Of a stretch of DNA of 64,000 bases, positions 1 through 10,330 are shown piece after piece. A program made the position numbers and the translations under genes. The stretch spans positions 1,616,501 to 1,680,500 of the forward strand of contig NZ_JH651379.1 in the NCBI RefSeq assembly GCF_000260115.1, given 5' to 3'. Position 1 is the stretch's first letter. Every line of letters starts with the position of its first letter. The notes beneath the pieces are model-generated. The model worked only from the letters and a program-made list of their open reading frames with translations, searched no databases and was not told where the DNA came from. Source of the DNA: Galbibacter orientalis DSM 19592 (GTDB lineage Bacteria > Bacteroidota > Bacteroidia > Flavobacteriales > Flavobacteriaceae).

Positions 1-747
1 ATTTAAAGTGTTGTTGAGGGAGTCATTCGCTACAGCAATTCCGTTTAACTTGATATAATCTTGAGCAATGCTGGTATCAAAAGAAGTCCAATCGTTAAAT
101 TCCGTGAGATTGTTAGCTAGGCTTTTGGAAAGCACTCTTTTAAAAAAGCTAGCTCCTTTTTTATGATTAATAAAAATATTAGCAGGAACATTGTTTTGAG
201 CTACTTGATATAATTTAGAAAGCTTTGGATTAGCTTTTAGGTGGTCTGAGTTTCTAATGATGTTTTCAATAATTAGACGAGAAGAAGAACCTATAAAGTG
301 ATTCCCAACATTGGTACTAAATAATTTCTTTCCTCCAATACTCAGTATTTTGATGGAAGCCCCTTCATAAGTAATGGTTTCTATTTTACGATTAACTGTA
401 GAATCAATACTGAATAAGTTATTATGATTTTTACTTATAAAGGTGTAGTTAAACTCTTCTTTTCCAATTTCATTAAAAGCAAGAATAGAAGTGCCTTTAG
501 GATTGATATATTTTAAGGTAGTTACTAAGGAGGCAGAATTCTTATAAGAAGTACTTTCTTGAAGCAACTTGAGAAAGTCGTTATTAATTATTTCACTTTT
601 AAAAGCTTGATAGTCGTTTATTTTAATAACAGCGGTAGCATGTCTTGGAGTATATGAAACTAAATCTTCCGTTTGAACGGTTTCTTTTTTTGCACAAGAA
701 AGGGTTATAAGTAGCGATAAAAATAGAATCTTAACAACAAACTTCAT
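1..747 (-). CDS. Lipoprotein of unknown function (3' end cut off by the window)
   Basis: The frame opens at an ATG (complement of 745-747) and runs 249 codons to the window edge without a stop, so the C-terminus is missing. It starts MKFVVKILFLSLLITLSCAK, a type II signal peptide with lipobox LSC, so the protein should be a lipid-anchored envelope protein. The rest is hydrophilic, with repeated Asn/Lys/Ser stretches and no motif I recognise. A TAnnTTTG -7 box lies just upstream. In related bacteria a large lipoprotein often sits near rnhB; here two SusC/SusD operons lie between them. That comparison is from memory. Confidence 0.8.
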   Translation of the reverse strand, partial: MKFVVKILFLSLLITLSCAKKETVQTEDLVSYTPRHATAVIKINDYQAFKSEIINNDFLKLLQESTSYKNSASLVTTLKYINPKGTSILAFNEIGKEEFNYTFISKNHNNLFSIDSTVNRKIETITYEGASIKILSIGGKKLFSTNVGNHFIGSSSRLIIENIIRNSDHLKANPKLSKLYQVAQNNVPANIFINHKKGASFFKRVLSKSLANNLTEFNDWTSFDTSIAQDYIKLNGIAVANDSLNNTLN

Positions 748-766
748 GGATACTTTAATTTTTTAG

Positions 767-774
767 CAAAAATA
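767..774 (-). promoter_or_regulatory. -7 promoter box for the lipoprotein gene
   Basis: On the minus strand this reads TATTTTTG, matching the Bacteroidota -7 consensus TAnnTTTG, 19 bases before the ATG. A TTTG (complement of 797-800) lies 22 bp further upstream and could be the -33 element, slightly wide of the usual 19-21 bp. Confidence 0.5.
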
Positions 775-963
775 GAGTTTAACGATAAAAAAAGTACAAA
801 AATATGTTAAGACTTGATTTTTTGGATTTATAAAAAAAACTTTTTCTGACTAATTTTTTTGATAATCAGACACTATTGTAAGTTTTTTCTCTTAATAATG
901 AAGAATTATGAATAATTGTGTTGTGTAAAATCTTTTAAATACGTAATATTTTATATGCATTTT

Positions 964-1023
964 TTTGTTTTTATTAAGAAAAAATTATGATATTGTAAGA
1001 CGCTAAATTCAAATTAATTAAAT
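964..1023 (+). promoter_or_regulatory. Leader and probable promoter of the first susC gene
   Basis: A TTTG at 964-967 followed by an A/T-rich spacer and a TATTG-containing block (991-995) is a plausible promoter. The last 23 bases before the ATG (CGCTAAATTC then AAATTAATTA) are almost identical to those before the second susC gene (5711-5734), so the 5' untranslated region is shared by both operons. Confidence 0.45.
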
Positions 1024-4000
1024 ATGAGATCAAAGTTTACTTGGATGCTAACGTTTTTTATGGCGTTAGTTTTACAGTTCTCCTATGCGCAGGAGAAGAC
1101 AATTACAGGTATGGTGACAGACCAAGATGGTTTGCCGTTACCTGGAGCAAATGTAACTGTTAAGGGTACGTCCACAGGTACTCAAACAGATTTTGATGGA
1201 AATTATTCAATTTCTACAGCTGTGGGGAGTAAATTAGTTTATTCGTATGTTGGTCAGAAAACTGTTGAGAAAACAGTTGGAGCAGCAAGTACAATCAACG
1301 TAGTTTTAGAGCAAGATGCTCAGGCACTAGATGAGGTAGTTGTATTAGGATATGCTACTTCTAGTAAAGCCGAATTAACAGGATCAACTGTTCAAGTTGA
1401 TGCTGCAGATATTGAGCAAGTTCCAGTAGCCTCTGTAGATCAGGTGTTACAAGGTAAAGTTGCTGGTTTAGTAATGAATAACTCTTCTGGTACACCGGGT
1501 TCTACTGCAGATATCCGTATTAGAGGTGTTAGTTCTATTACAGCAGGGAATAATCCTTTATATGTTATTGATGGGGTTCCTGTAGCAAATACAGATAATG
1601 CTGATAATCAAAATTCTGGTTCTTCATTGTCTCCTTTAGCAAGTATTAGTAGTAACAATATTGAAAGTATTACAGTGCTTAAAGATGCTTCTGCTACTGC
1701 TGCTTATGGTGCACGTGGTGCTAATGGGGTTATTGTAATTACTACTAAAAAAGGTAGAGAAGGAAAAACAGCTATTAGTTTTAACACTTCATATGGTTTT
1801 TCTAATGATGCTGTAGATGGACCAGACGTATTAACAGGGGCAGAAAGAGAAATGTTATTTTATGAGTCTTTATACAACTCTTATGGGGTTAGTGATGGTT
1901 TTTCTAGAGATGGAGCGAAACAACATTATGAAGATAATTTAGGATTATATGGTTCTGCATACTATGATTGGAATCAAGCAGGGAGACCTGAAGCAAATTG
2001 GGACGAAGTAGTAACAAATAAAGATGCAGCTTTTAGAGAGTATAACCTTTCAGCTAGTGGAGGTAATGAAAATCATAATTTCTATGCTTCATTAGGATAT
2101 TTTAATCAAGAAGCAACTGTTATTGGTTCTGAATTTGAAAGAATTTCTGGACAGTTAAATTTTCAGAAATCATTAAATAGCAAATTAAAGTTTTCAACAA
2201 ACAATAGTGCATCACATTCTTATCAAGATGGATTGTTAGAAACGAGTTCATATTTCTCTTCGCCTAGAACAGTTAAGTTTTTTGCTCCTCCAATAGAGCA
2301 ACCATATGATGAAGATGGAGAAATCAACTTAAATACAACATTGCCTAACCCGTTATGGATTGCGCAAGAAGACATTGATGATTCTCAGTTAGTTAGAATT
2401 TTATCTAATAACTCATTAGAATGGGAAACACCTGTAGAGAATTTAAGATTTACTACACGTACAAATATTGATTATCAAGTATATAACTATAAACGTTACC
2501 GTAATAGAATTGATGGTGATGGAGCTAGTACAAATGGCTATGGTTGGCAATCTCATAGTAGTAGAGCTAACTATGTATTCCAGAACTATTTAGATTATAC
2601 TTGGAATGTGTCAGATGAGCATTCTATTGACTTTAAAGCATTACAAGAGTATCAAAAAAATAGATATTATTATTTAGAGGCAGATGGAGATTCATTCTCT
2701 GATGATGGATTAACTAATTTAAACTCATCAGGTAATCCAACTACTGCTAATTCTTATTTTACAGATTGGTCAATTGCTTCATACATGGGACTTCTACACT
2801 ATAGTGGTTTTAATGGACGTTATGTTTTTGATGCTACCTATAGAAGAGAAGGAAACTCTCGTTTCGCCGATGATAATAGATGGGGGAACTTCTGGTCTGT
2901 TGGTGGAGCTTGGAACATTCATAGAGAAGCTTTTCTTGCAGATAGTAATGTAATAAGTAATTTAAAATTAAGAGCTTCTTATGGAGTTACTGGTAATGCT
3001 AACATTGACTTGAATTTGTATCAATCGTTATTAAATTACGATTCAGATTATGCAGGTACTGGAGCATCTTATCCTGGAACTTTTGGGAATCAGAATCTTT
3101 CTTGGGAGACCTCTCATACTTATGATATAGGCGCGGATTTCGGTTTCTTTAACAATAGAATTACAGCTAATGTTGGTTATTACTATAGAGAGTCAAAAGA
3201 TTTATTGCTTGAGGTTCCACTTTCTTTGACAACCAGTTTTGAAGAGCAAACACAGAATGTTGGTAGAATGGAGAATAAAGGTTTAGAGTTAGAAGTAAAC
3301 TTTGATATTATCCGTTCACAAAACTTCAATTTATCTCTTGGAGGTAATATGGCAACTAACGAGAATAAAGTGTTAGAAACGGCAACAGATGGAACAGGAG
3401 AGCCAATTAATATAACTACAGGAACACGTAGAGTTGAGGCTGGACATCCAGTTTATGGATGGTATATGGTTTCTTACGCAGGAGTTAATCCAGATACTGG
3501 AGTTGACGAGTGGTATACAGATGGAGAAGGGAGTGCTACTACTACAACTTGGTCTCAAGCTAATCAAGTATGGCAAGGAGAAAGTGCTTTACCAACGCTT
3601 ACGGCAGGTTTGAATTTGCATATTGATGCTTATGGTTTTTTCTTAGATGCTAATGGATATTATGCAGGTGGACACAAAGTATTTGAAGATTGGACACGTT
3701 ATACCAATGGTACAGATAGATTTTCATTAGATCTTTACAATGGAGTAGATGCATTGCTTGACAGATGGCAAGAACCAGGAGATATAGCTAGATTTCCTAA
3801 AATGGAGTATACTGCAAAACCATGGCAAAACAGTAATAAGTTTTTATATGAAGGAGATTTTATTCGTCTAAGAAATTTAACTTTTGGTTATGACTTTAAT
3901 CAAAAAATTACTGAAACTATTGGAATAGATGGATTAAGGTTATTCTTAAGAGGAACTAATCTTTACACATGGGTGAAAGATGATCGTTTAAAATACGATC

Positions 4001-4083
4001 CAGAGACAGCAGCAGATGGATTTACAAGTTTGACAACACCACCTGTTAAATCATTCATTTTTGGATTAAACGTTAAATTTTAA
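1024..4083 (+). CDS. SusC/RagA-family TonB-linked outer-membrane transporter
   Basis: A 1019-residue outer-membrane barrel that, with a SusD lipoprotein, imports oligomeric nutrients using TonB energy. Signal peptide at residues 1-22 (ending FSYAQ), carboxypeptidase-like regulatory domain about 26-110, plug domain about 115-235 (IRIRG, PLYVIDGVPV, LKDASATAAYGARGANGVIVITTKKG), then the barrel, ending in the Phe typical of barrels (GLNVKF). The partner susD starts 6 bases after the stop. The substrate cannot be read from the sequence: no glycoside hydrolase, peptidase or sigma/anti-sigma pair is adjacent. The first ~110 residues nearly match the next SusC, whereas the barrels differ. Confidence 0.95.
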   Translation: MRSKFTWMLTFFMALVLQFSYAQEKTITGMVTDQDGLPLPGANVTVKGTSTGTQTDFDGNYSISTAVGSKLVYSYVGQKTVEKTVGAASTINVVLEQDAQALDEVVVLGYATSSKAELTGSTVQVDAADIEQVPVASVDQVLQGKVAGLVMNNSSGTPGSTADIRIRGVSSITAGNNPLYVIDGVPVANTDNADNQNSGSSLSPLASISSNNIESITVLKDASATAAYGARGANGVIVITTKKGREGKTAISFNTSYGFSNDAVDGPDVLTGAEREMLFYESLYNSYGVSDGFSRDGAKQHYEDNLGLYGSAYYDWNQAGRPEANWDEVVTNKDAAFREYNLSASGGNENHNFYASLGYFNQEATVIGSEFERISGQLNFQKSLNSKLKFSTNNSASHSYQDGLLETSSYFSSPRTVKFFAPPIEQPYDEDGEINLNTTLPNPLWIAQEDIDDSQLVRILSNNSLEWETPVENLRFTTRTNIDYQVYNYKRYRNRIDGDGASTNGYGWQSHSSRANYVFQNYLDYTWNVSDEHSIDFKALQEYQKNRYYYLEADGDSFSDDGLTNLNSSGNPTTANSYFTDWSIASYMGLLHYSGFNGRYVFDATYRREGNSRFADDNRWGNFWSVGGAWNIHREAFLADSNVISNLKLRASYGVTGNANIDLNLYQSLLNYDSDYAGTGASYPGTFGNQNLSWETSHTYDIGADFGFFNNRITANVGYYYRESKDLLLEVPLSLTTSFEEQTQNVGRMENKGLELEVNFDIIRSQNFNLSLGGNMATNENKVLETATDGTGEPINITTGTRRVEAGHPVYGWYMVSYAGVNPDTGVDEWYTDGEGSATTTTWSQANQVWQGESALPTLTAGLNLHIDAYGFFLDANGYYAGGHKVFEDWTRYTNGTDRFSLDLYNGVDALLDRWQEPGDIARFPKMEYTAKPWQNSNKFLYEGDFIRLRNLTFGYDFNQKITETIGIDGLRLFLRGTNLYTWVKDDRLKYDPETAADGFTSLTTPPVKSFIFGLNVKF

Positions 4084-4089
4084 AAAATT

Positions 4090-5490
4090 ATGAAGAGAAT
4101 TAATTTTATATATAAAGTAGCATTTGTAGCGGTATCCCTAGTTGGGTTGAACTCGTGTACTACAGATGACTTAGATCCTTCTACCGAACAGAATAAACCT
4201 GTAGAAGGGGGAATAACTACGGTAAGTAACCTTGAAGGAATTATTAAAGGAGCTTATAGCGCAATGACCTCAAGTGAATATTATGGTAGAGACTATATCA
4301 TAACAAATGAGGTAAGAACAGATAACTGTTTTGCTAATGGTAGTTCTGGGCGTTTTACTACAGAAGCTCAAATGGCATATAATGAGAACAATGATTATAT
4401 CTGGGATAATGCTTATGATGTGATAGCATCTGCAAATATTGTTATTAATCAGGATGTTAGTGTGCTTGAAGGGGATTTAGATTATGCAAAACACCTTCAA
4501 GGTCAAGCATATACCCTTAGAGCTTTAGCGCATTTCGATTTGTTGAAGTCATATGGTCAAATGCATGCTGGAGGAACACTTGGAGTTCCATATGTAACTG
4601 AATTTAAAGGAGAGGATTTATTTCCTAGTAGAAATACAATTGAAGAAAACAAAACAGCAATTGCAGCAGACTTTCAAGCTGGATTTGATATGATGAGCAC
4701 TGCTTATAATGATTCTTCAAAAGAATTCTTAAATAAATATGCTGCAAAAGCTTTACAATCTAGATTTAATGTATATTTTGGAATGTGGCCAGAAGCTAAG
4801 ACCGCGGCAGAAGCTGTAATTAACTCAAAGTTATATTCAGTTTTATCTGCTAGTGATTTTGTAGGATCTTGGACACAAGATGGATCTTCAAATTCAATCT
4901 TTGAATTAGCTTATAGTGCAACAGATAACCAAGGAATTAATGGACTTGCTTATATCTATAGATTAGGTCCAGCAGGTAGTTATGGAGATATTCAGGTTAT
5001 TGATGAGGTTGCAACCCTTTTTGAAGATACAGATGTTAGAGGACTCTTACCAGATGACGATGATGAGCCAACAGGAATTTTAGGATATGAAGATAATATG
5101 TTGAGAAACATAGGGAAGTATCCAGACAATAGAGGGTATGATAATGTTCCTGTAATTCGTTATGAAGAAGTAATCCTTAACTATGCTGAGGCATTATTAG
5201 AAACAGGTGGAGATGCTTTAACGCAATTAAATATGATTCCTTCAAATAGAGGAGCTACTCCTTATACTTCTGCAACAAAGGAAAACATCCTTTTGGAGAG
5301 AAGAAAAGAATTGATGTTTGAAGGTTTCCGTTTTGATGATTTTGTACGAAATGGAATGGGAGTGGAGAAAGTTTCACCTCAACAAAATTTATTAAGTACA
5401 GTTCCTTATGGGGATTATAGATTAGCATACCCTATCACAAATGCAGAAACAAATGCTAACTCTAATATTGTTCAAAATGACCAATATTAA
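4090..5490 (+). CDS. RagB/SusD-family nutrient-binding lipoprotein
   Basis: A 466-residue surface lipoprotein partnering the SusC encoded 6 bases upstream. Signal peptide with lipobox LNSC at residues 20-23. The helical SusD core is visible as tetratricopeptide-like segments (for example GQAYTLRALAHFDLLKSYG), and the C-terminal family signature is present (PVIRYEEVILNYAEALLE, then ERRKELMFEGFRFDDFVR). Length is normal to slightly short. It is the last gene of its operon, since a strong terminator follows at 5531-5558. The ligand is unknown. Confidence 0.94.
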   Translation: MKRINFIYKVAFVAVSLVGLNSCTTDDLDPSTEQNKPVEGGITTVSNLEGIIKGAYSAMTSSEYYGRDYIITNEVRTDNCFANGSSGRFTTEAQMAYNENNDYIWDNAYDVIASANIVINQDVSVLEGDLDYAKHLQGQAYTLRALAHFDLLKSYGQMHAGGTLGVPYVTEFKGEDLFPSRNTIEENKTAIAADFQAGFDMMSTAYNDSSKEFLNKYAAKALQSRFNVYFGMWPEAKTAAEAVINSKLYSVLSASDFVGSWTQDGSSNSIFELAYSATDNQGINGLAYIYRLGPAGSYGDIQVIDEVATLFEDTDVRGLLPDDDDEPTGILGYEDNMLRNIGKYPDNRGYDNVPVIRYEEVILNYAEALLETGGDALTQLNMIPSNRGATPYTSATKENILLERRKELMFEGFRFDDFVRNGMGVEKVSPQQNLLSTVPYGDYRLAYPITNAETNANSNIVQNDQY

Positions 5491-5530
5491 ATAAACTTTT
5501 TATTTGAATTAATTGCTAATTAATTCCAAA

Positions 5531-5558
5531 CCCACCAGATTCACTGGTGGGTTTTTTT
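5531..5558 (+). terminator. Intrinsic terminator after susD
   Basis: CCCACCAG (5531-5538), loop ATTCA, CTGGTGGG (5544-5551), then seven T residues. It ends the first SusC/SusD operon. Confidence 0.9.
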
Positions 5559-5672
5559 ACTTCTACTTTTTTTCTCTTCCCATAGTTTTGTAATCATTAC
5601 TTCTAGGTAGGTGTAGTCTGTCTTATAATTTAAGTAAGTTGATACGTGTTATATTCTATATTTTGTAGAATA

Positions 5673-5734
5673 TTTGTTTTTATTTAAGAAATATTTCACA
5701 TATTAGTGCACGCTAAATTCAAATTAATTAAAAT
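5673..5734 (+). promoter_or_regulatory. Leader and probable promoter of the second susC gene
   Basis: TTTG (5673-5676), an A/T-rich spacer, a TATTAG block (5701-5706) and a 5' untranslated segment that matches the leader at 964-1023 over its last 23 bases apart from one extra A. The stretch upstream of this (5559-5672) shows no other recognisable signal. Confidence 0.45.
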
Positions 5735-8700
5735 ATGAGATCAAAATTTACTTGGATGCTAACGCTATTTATTGCGTTAGTTTTACAGTTTTCCTATGCG
5801 CAGGAAAAAACTATTACAGGGGTGGTATTAGACCAAGATGGTTTGCCATTGCCTGGAGCAAATGTTACTGTTAAAGGTACAACCAACGGTACTCAAACAG
5901 ATTTTGATGGCTATTATTCTATCGATGTTTCTGTAGGTAAGGTAGTAGTGTATTCTTTTATTGGACAAAAAACAGTTGAAAAAACTGTTGGTTCACAAAA
6001 TGTTTTAAACATAACTTTAGAGCAGGATGCACAAGCATTGGATGAGGTAATAGTGACGGCCTTAGGTATTGAAAAGAAAAAGGATGATGACTTAAGTTCA
6101 TCAACAACTGTTAACACAGAGGCGGTATCAAGAGCTGCGGAATCTGGTGTGATTCAGAGTATGGCAGGTAAAACCTCTGGACTTAAAATCACCAGAAACT
6201 CAGGTGACCCTGGAGCAGGTGCCTATATCCAAATTAGGGGGCAGAATACCATTAATGGTAATTCAAATCCATTAATTATTCTTGATGGGGTTCCTATTTC
6301 TAACACAAGTGTTGGTGGAGAAGTAGATGGTGTAACTCAACAGTCACGTTTAAATGATATTAATTCTGAAGACATCGAAAGTGTTACCGTTTTAAAAGGT
6401 GCTGCAGCTGCAGCTGTTTGGGGTACTGGTGCTGCAAATGGGGTGCTTATTATAAAGACAAAGTCGGGTAGGACTGGTGTTGAAAGACGGGTAGATGTTA
6501 ATGTGAAGTCTTCTGTAATTGTAGATAAAATTAATGTTGAATTTGATAAACAAGGGAAGTTTGGTCAAGGAAGCAATGGAGTCTGGAATCCTTTTACAGG
6601 TAACTCTTGGGGAGATAAAATTTCTGATAGATTAGGTGGTGCAGACCAAGTAACTATTGGAAATGAGAGATTTGAATCTGAAACAGGAAATGTATATTAC
6701 CCAATTACTTCAAAAAACTCAAGAGAAGTGTATAACCAAACTAATCGTGATCAAATATTTGGTACAGGATTTACTTTTGATAATTCGGTGTCTGTTTCTT
6801 TTAGTGGGAATAATAGCAACACTTTTTTAAGCTATTCAGACTGGAATCAAGATGGAATAATTAAAGGAAATTCATCTTATAGAAGACAAACATTTAGAAT
6901 TAATAATGGAGTTAACCTAACCGATAATATTACAGCTAAAATTACTGTAGGTTATACTAGAATTAATGCGTCTAGAATACAACAGGGGTCTAATTTAGCA
7001 GGGCTTTATTTGGGGTATTTAAGAACTTCTCCAGATTTTGATAATAGAGATTATATAGGAACATATTATGATGAAAATAATATTCCATCACAATACTCGC
7101 ATAGAGGATATAGAGATTATTTAGGTTCTAGTGCTCCTATTTATAATAATCCAGGATGGACAATTAATGAACAGGAAAATCCAAATGAGGTGGAAAGATT
7201 TATTATTTCTCCACAAATAAACTGGCAATTAAGAGATAATCTTACTTTAACTGCTAGATATGGATTAGATTATTATTCAGATAATAGAAAGACATTTTTC
7301 CCTGTAAATTCTGCTGCTGATTTTGCACCTGGATTTTATTCTGAGTCAACTATTCAGGAAAAAACACAAAATATAAATGTTTTTTTACAGTCTAATTATG
7401 ATGTGTCTGATAATTTTAATTTTGGTTGGATAGTAGGAACCAGTTTAGATAGAAATGAATATAGTAGACTTACAGGAGAATCTAGACAGTTTACCAATCC
7501 AGAGGTAGGCGACTTAAGACTATTTGGAAATGCAGAAACTATAAATGAAAAGCCAGAGAATTTTAAAGAAGAAACAAGAAAATCTGGAGCCTATGCTGTA
7601 ATAAATGCAGAATTGTTTAATCAATTATTTTTTGAATTTTCAGGAAGGTATGAAAGGCCGTCTACAATCGAGAAAAATATATTTTATCCAAGTGCTTCAA
7701 TAGGTTGGAAGTTTTCTGAGTTAATTAAAGAAAATAACTTTTTCTCTTTTGGCAAGTTTAGAGCATCATATGGAGAAGTTGGTATTGAACCAGATGCATA
7801 TTCTACTAATACGTTATATAGTCCAAGAGGAATTAGTTCTTCATGGGGAGATGAGCTTACTGCAGGTGCTTATGGGAATCCTTTTACTCGTAATTTTACA
7901 CTAGGAAATTCTGATATTAAAGAGGAGCGAGTTAAAGAATTTGAGGTAGGAGGAGATTTTAGATTTTTTAAAAATGCAGTAACATTAGGAATTACATATT
8001 ATGATAGAGTTACTGAAGATGCAATTTTAAAATTAGACCTGCCTTCGCCTACTGGATTTAGTGAAGTAATAGCAAATGCAGCCGAAATTACCAACAAAGG
8101 TTTAGAGGTAGATTTGGGAGTGAAGTTACTTACAGAAGGGAATTTTAAGTGGTCTATGAATGCAAACTATTCTCATAATAGAAATGAAGTTACCGATTTA
8201 AGTGATGTTAAGTCAGTATTTTTAGCTGGTTTTACAGGAACATCTTCTAGAGTGGTAGAAGGAGAGGCTATAGGAACTTTATGGGGGAATAAATTTTTAA
8301 GAGATGAGAGTAATAATTATGTATTAAATGAATTCGGATTTCCTGAAGTATCAGGGGAAGAAGGCGTAATAGGTGATCCTAACCCAAATTGGATAGGAGG
8401 TATAGGTACGGTTTTTACTTACAAAGGAATATCATTATCTGCTCAGTTCGAGACTTCACAAGGGAATGACCATTGGGAAGGAACTAAAGGAGTGTTAAAC
8501 ACTTTTGGAATCTCTCCAGAAACTGCAAATGAAACATTAGCTACGCAAGATCTTACAGCAGCTAACGGAAGTGTTATTCCGGCAGGAACTGTTTTTAGAG
8601 GTAATATTGGAGATTTTGGAGCTGGACCAGTTGCATTAGATCAATCTTGGTATACTACAAATGGTGGTGGTTTTGGAAATCAAAGTGAAACGTTTATAAG

Positions 8701-8947
8701 TGATGCCTCATGGACTAGATTGAGAGAATTGTCTTTAGGGTATGAATTCCCAAAAACAATGTTAGATAAAGTTGGTTTTTCAAATATGTCAATTACTCTA
8801 TCAGGTAGAAATTTATTTTTATGGACTGATATTGAAGGATTTGATCCTGATCTAAACTTGACAGGAGCATCGCTAGGTAGAGGGTTAGATTACTTTACTA
8901 ATCCAGCAACTCAATCTTATGTATTCACACTTAAATTTGGATTTTAA
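5735..8947 (+). CDS. SusC/RagA-family TonB-linked outer-membrane transporter (second copy)
   Basis: A 1070-residue SusC-type barrel. Signal peptide 1-22, carboxypeptidase-like regulatory domain about 26-110, a TonB-box-like region (ALDEVIVTALG) near 105-115, plug domain (IQIRGQNTINGNSNPLIILD, LKGAAAAAVWGTGAANGVLI) and a barrel ending LKFGF. The N-terminal part is nearly identical to the first SusC, but plug and barrel diverge widely, so the two should take different substrates. The partner susD-like gene follows after 11 bases. Confidence 0.95.
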   Translation: MRSKFTWMLTLFIALVLQFSYAQEKTITGVVLDQDGLPLPGANVTVKGTTNGTQTDFDGYYSIDVSVGKVVVYSFIGQKTVEKTVGSQNVLNITLEQDAQALDEVIVTALGIEKKKDDDLSSSTTVNTEAVSRAAESGVIQSMAGKTSGLKITRNSGDPGAGAYIQIRGQNTINGNSNPLIILDGVPISNTSVGGEVDGVTQQSRLNDINSEDIESVTVLKGAAAAAVWGTGAANGVLIIKTKSGRTGVERRVDVNVKSSVIVDKINVEFDKQGKFGQGSNGVWNPFTGNSWGDKISDRLGGADQVTIGNERFESETGNVYYPITSKNSREVYNQTNRDQIFGTGFTFDNSVSVSFSGNNSNTFLSYSDWNQDGIIKGNSSYRRQTFRINNGVNLTDNITAKITVGYTRINASRIQQGSNLAGLYLGYLRTSPDFDNRDYIGTYYDENNIPSQYSHRGYRDYLGSSAPIYNNPGWTINEQENPNEVERFIISPQINWQLRDNLTLTARYGLDYYSDNRKTFFPVNSAADFAPGFYSESTIQEKTQNINVFLQSNYDVSDNFNFGWIVGTSLDRNEYSRLTGESRQFTNPEVGDLRLFGNAETINEKPENFKEETRKSGAYAVINAELFNQLFFEFSGRYERPSTIEKNIFYPSASIGWKFSELIKENNFFSFGKFRASYGEVGIEPDAYSTNTLYSPRGISSSWGDELTAGAYGNPFTRNFTLGNSDIKEERVKEFEVGGDFRFFKNAVTLGITYYDRVTEDAILKLDLPSPTGFSEVIANAAEITNKGLEVDLGVKLLTEGNFKWSMNANYSHNRNEVTDLSDVKSVFLAGFTGTSSRVVEGEAIGTLWGNKFLRDESNNYVLNEFGFPEVSGEEGVIGDPNPNWIGGIGTVFTYKGISLSAQFETSQGNDHWEGTKGVLNTFGISPETANETLATQDLTAANGSVIPAGTVFRGNIGDFGAGPVALDQSWYTTNGGGFGNQSETFISDASWTRLRELSLGYEFPKTMLDKVGFSNMSITLSGRNLFLWTDIEGFDPDLNLTGASLGRGLDYFTNPATQSYVFTLKFGF

Positions 8948-8958
8948 TAAAAGTAAAT

Positions 8959-10275
8959 ATGAAAACAATAAATAAAATAATAACATTATGTTTTGGGATA
9001 GCTTTATTAATCTCTTGTAATCAATACACTGATGGAATTAATGAAGACCCAAATAATTTTCAAAATGCCCCAGCAGAATTATTAATTGGTCAGGGTAACT
9101 TAGCCGTAATTAAGTTGTCAGAAAGTCAGTCATCTAGAGTAGCTGGGATTTGGGTGGATCATTTTACAGGTAGTGATAGGCAATATGAATTATTACAAAT
9201 TTATGGAACAACAGCATCAGATTATGATGATGATTGGGATGATATTTATACAAATGGATTAGCTCAAGCTAAATTAGCAGAAGATGGAGCGGTAGAAATT
9301 GAAAATCCAATTTTAGAAGGTGTTGCGCAAATACAGCAGGCCATTCTCTTAGGTGAGGCTGCAGCTTTATGGGGAGATGTACCAAATACAGAGGCTCTTG
9401 ATAATGTTACTTATCCTAATCCAAATTATGATAATCAATTAGAAGTTTTAAGTTATGTGCAAAACTTGCTAACTAAAGCTATATCAAATCTAGGAGGAGT
9501 TAAAGTAAGTGATTTCTATAATAATGGTTATGTTTTAAATGAGGCAACATGGAAAGAGGTAGCACACTCTTTAAAAGCTCGTTATTATATGATTGTGAAA
9601 AATTATCCAATGGCTTTACTGGAAGCAAAAATGGGTGTTTCTTCTCCAGAAGCAAGCTTGATGGCTTTTCATAGTAACGCTGAAGGTTCTAAAAATTTAT
9701 ATTATCAGTTCCAAGTAGAACTTCGAGGCGGATATTTAACTGCGGCTGGTCCAAGCCATCTTTACAATTTGTTAAATGGAACTACAGCTAGGTTGTTAGA
9801 TACTCCTGGAGATTCAAAAAGACTTGCTTTTTATTTTAATGGAACTAATATTAACACAACAGAGGAAGGATATTTTGCTGTTGATGCTTCTTTTCCAGTT
9901 GTTTCCTGGATTGAAACTAAACTTATTGAAGCTGAGGCTGAACAAAGAGTTAATATGGGAACTGCTGGAGAGCCAGCTTTTACCGAAGTAAGAAATTATT
10001 TAGCAACTGCTTATGGAGATGTTTTTCCAACATCAACCTCATCAGGAGATCAATTACTTAATGAAATTTTAGAGGAGAAATATGTGTCTCTTCCAGGATC
10101 TTTACAAGTATTTCATGATGCTAGAAGAACTAAAAATGTATTAGGAATTCCTATTAAGAAACCTAATGGTACTTTATTACCGCAAAGATTTTTATATCCT
10201 CAAACAGAAATTAACTCTAACGATAATTTCCCTGGGTTAATAGATTTGTTTACACCTACAGAAGTAAACAAATAA
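8959..10275 (+). CDS. SusD-like lipoprotein (SusD-like_2 type)
   Basis: A 438-residue lipoprotein with lipobox LISC (residues 17-20). The N-terminal pattern (GINEDPNNFQNAP, then IWVDHFTGSDRQYE and WGDVPNTEALD) resembles the SusD-like_2 group, which differs from classical RagB/SusD of the preceding operon. It should cap the second SusC barrel on the cell surface. The C-terminal half contains the usual ILEEKYVSL helix and ends RFLYPQTEINSN. The cargo is unknown. Confidence 0.9.
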   Translation: MKTINKIITLCFGIALLISCNQYTDGINEDPNNFQNAPAELLIGQGNLAVIKLSESQSSRVAGIWVDHFTGSDRQYELLQIYGTTASDYDDDWDDIYTNGLAQAKLAEDGAVEIENPILEGVAQIQQAILLGEAAALWGDVPNTEALDNVTYPNPNYDNQLEVLSYVQNLLTKAISNLGGVKVSDFYNNGYVLNEATWKEVAHSLKARYYMIVKNYPMALLEAKMGVSSPEASLMAFHSNAEGSKNLYYQFQVELRGGYLTAAGPSHLYNLLNGTTARLLDTPGDSKRLAFYFNGTNINTTEEGYFAVDASFPVVSWIETKLIEAEAEQRVNMGTAGEPAFTEVRNYLATAYGDVFPTSTSSGDQLLNEILEEKYVSLPGSLQVFHDARRTKNVLGIPIKKPNGTLLPQRFLYPQTEINSNDNFPGLIDLFTPTEVNK

Positions 10276-10300
10276 TTTTAATACGCAATAAATTCAATAC

Positions 10301-10330
10301 AAAAACCCACCAACTTCGGTGGGTTTTTTT
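10301..10330. terminator. Bidirectional terminator between susD and rnhB
   Basis: Five A residues, CCCACC (10306-10311), loop AACTTC, GGTGGG (10318-10323) and seven T residues. The A tract on one side and T tract on the other let it serve both the plus-strand susD-like gene and the converging minus-strand rnhB. Confidence 0.88.
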
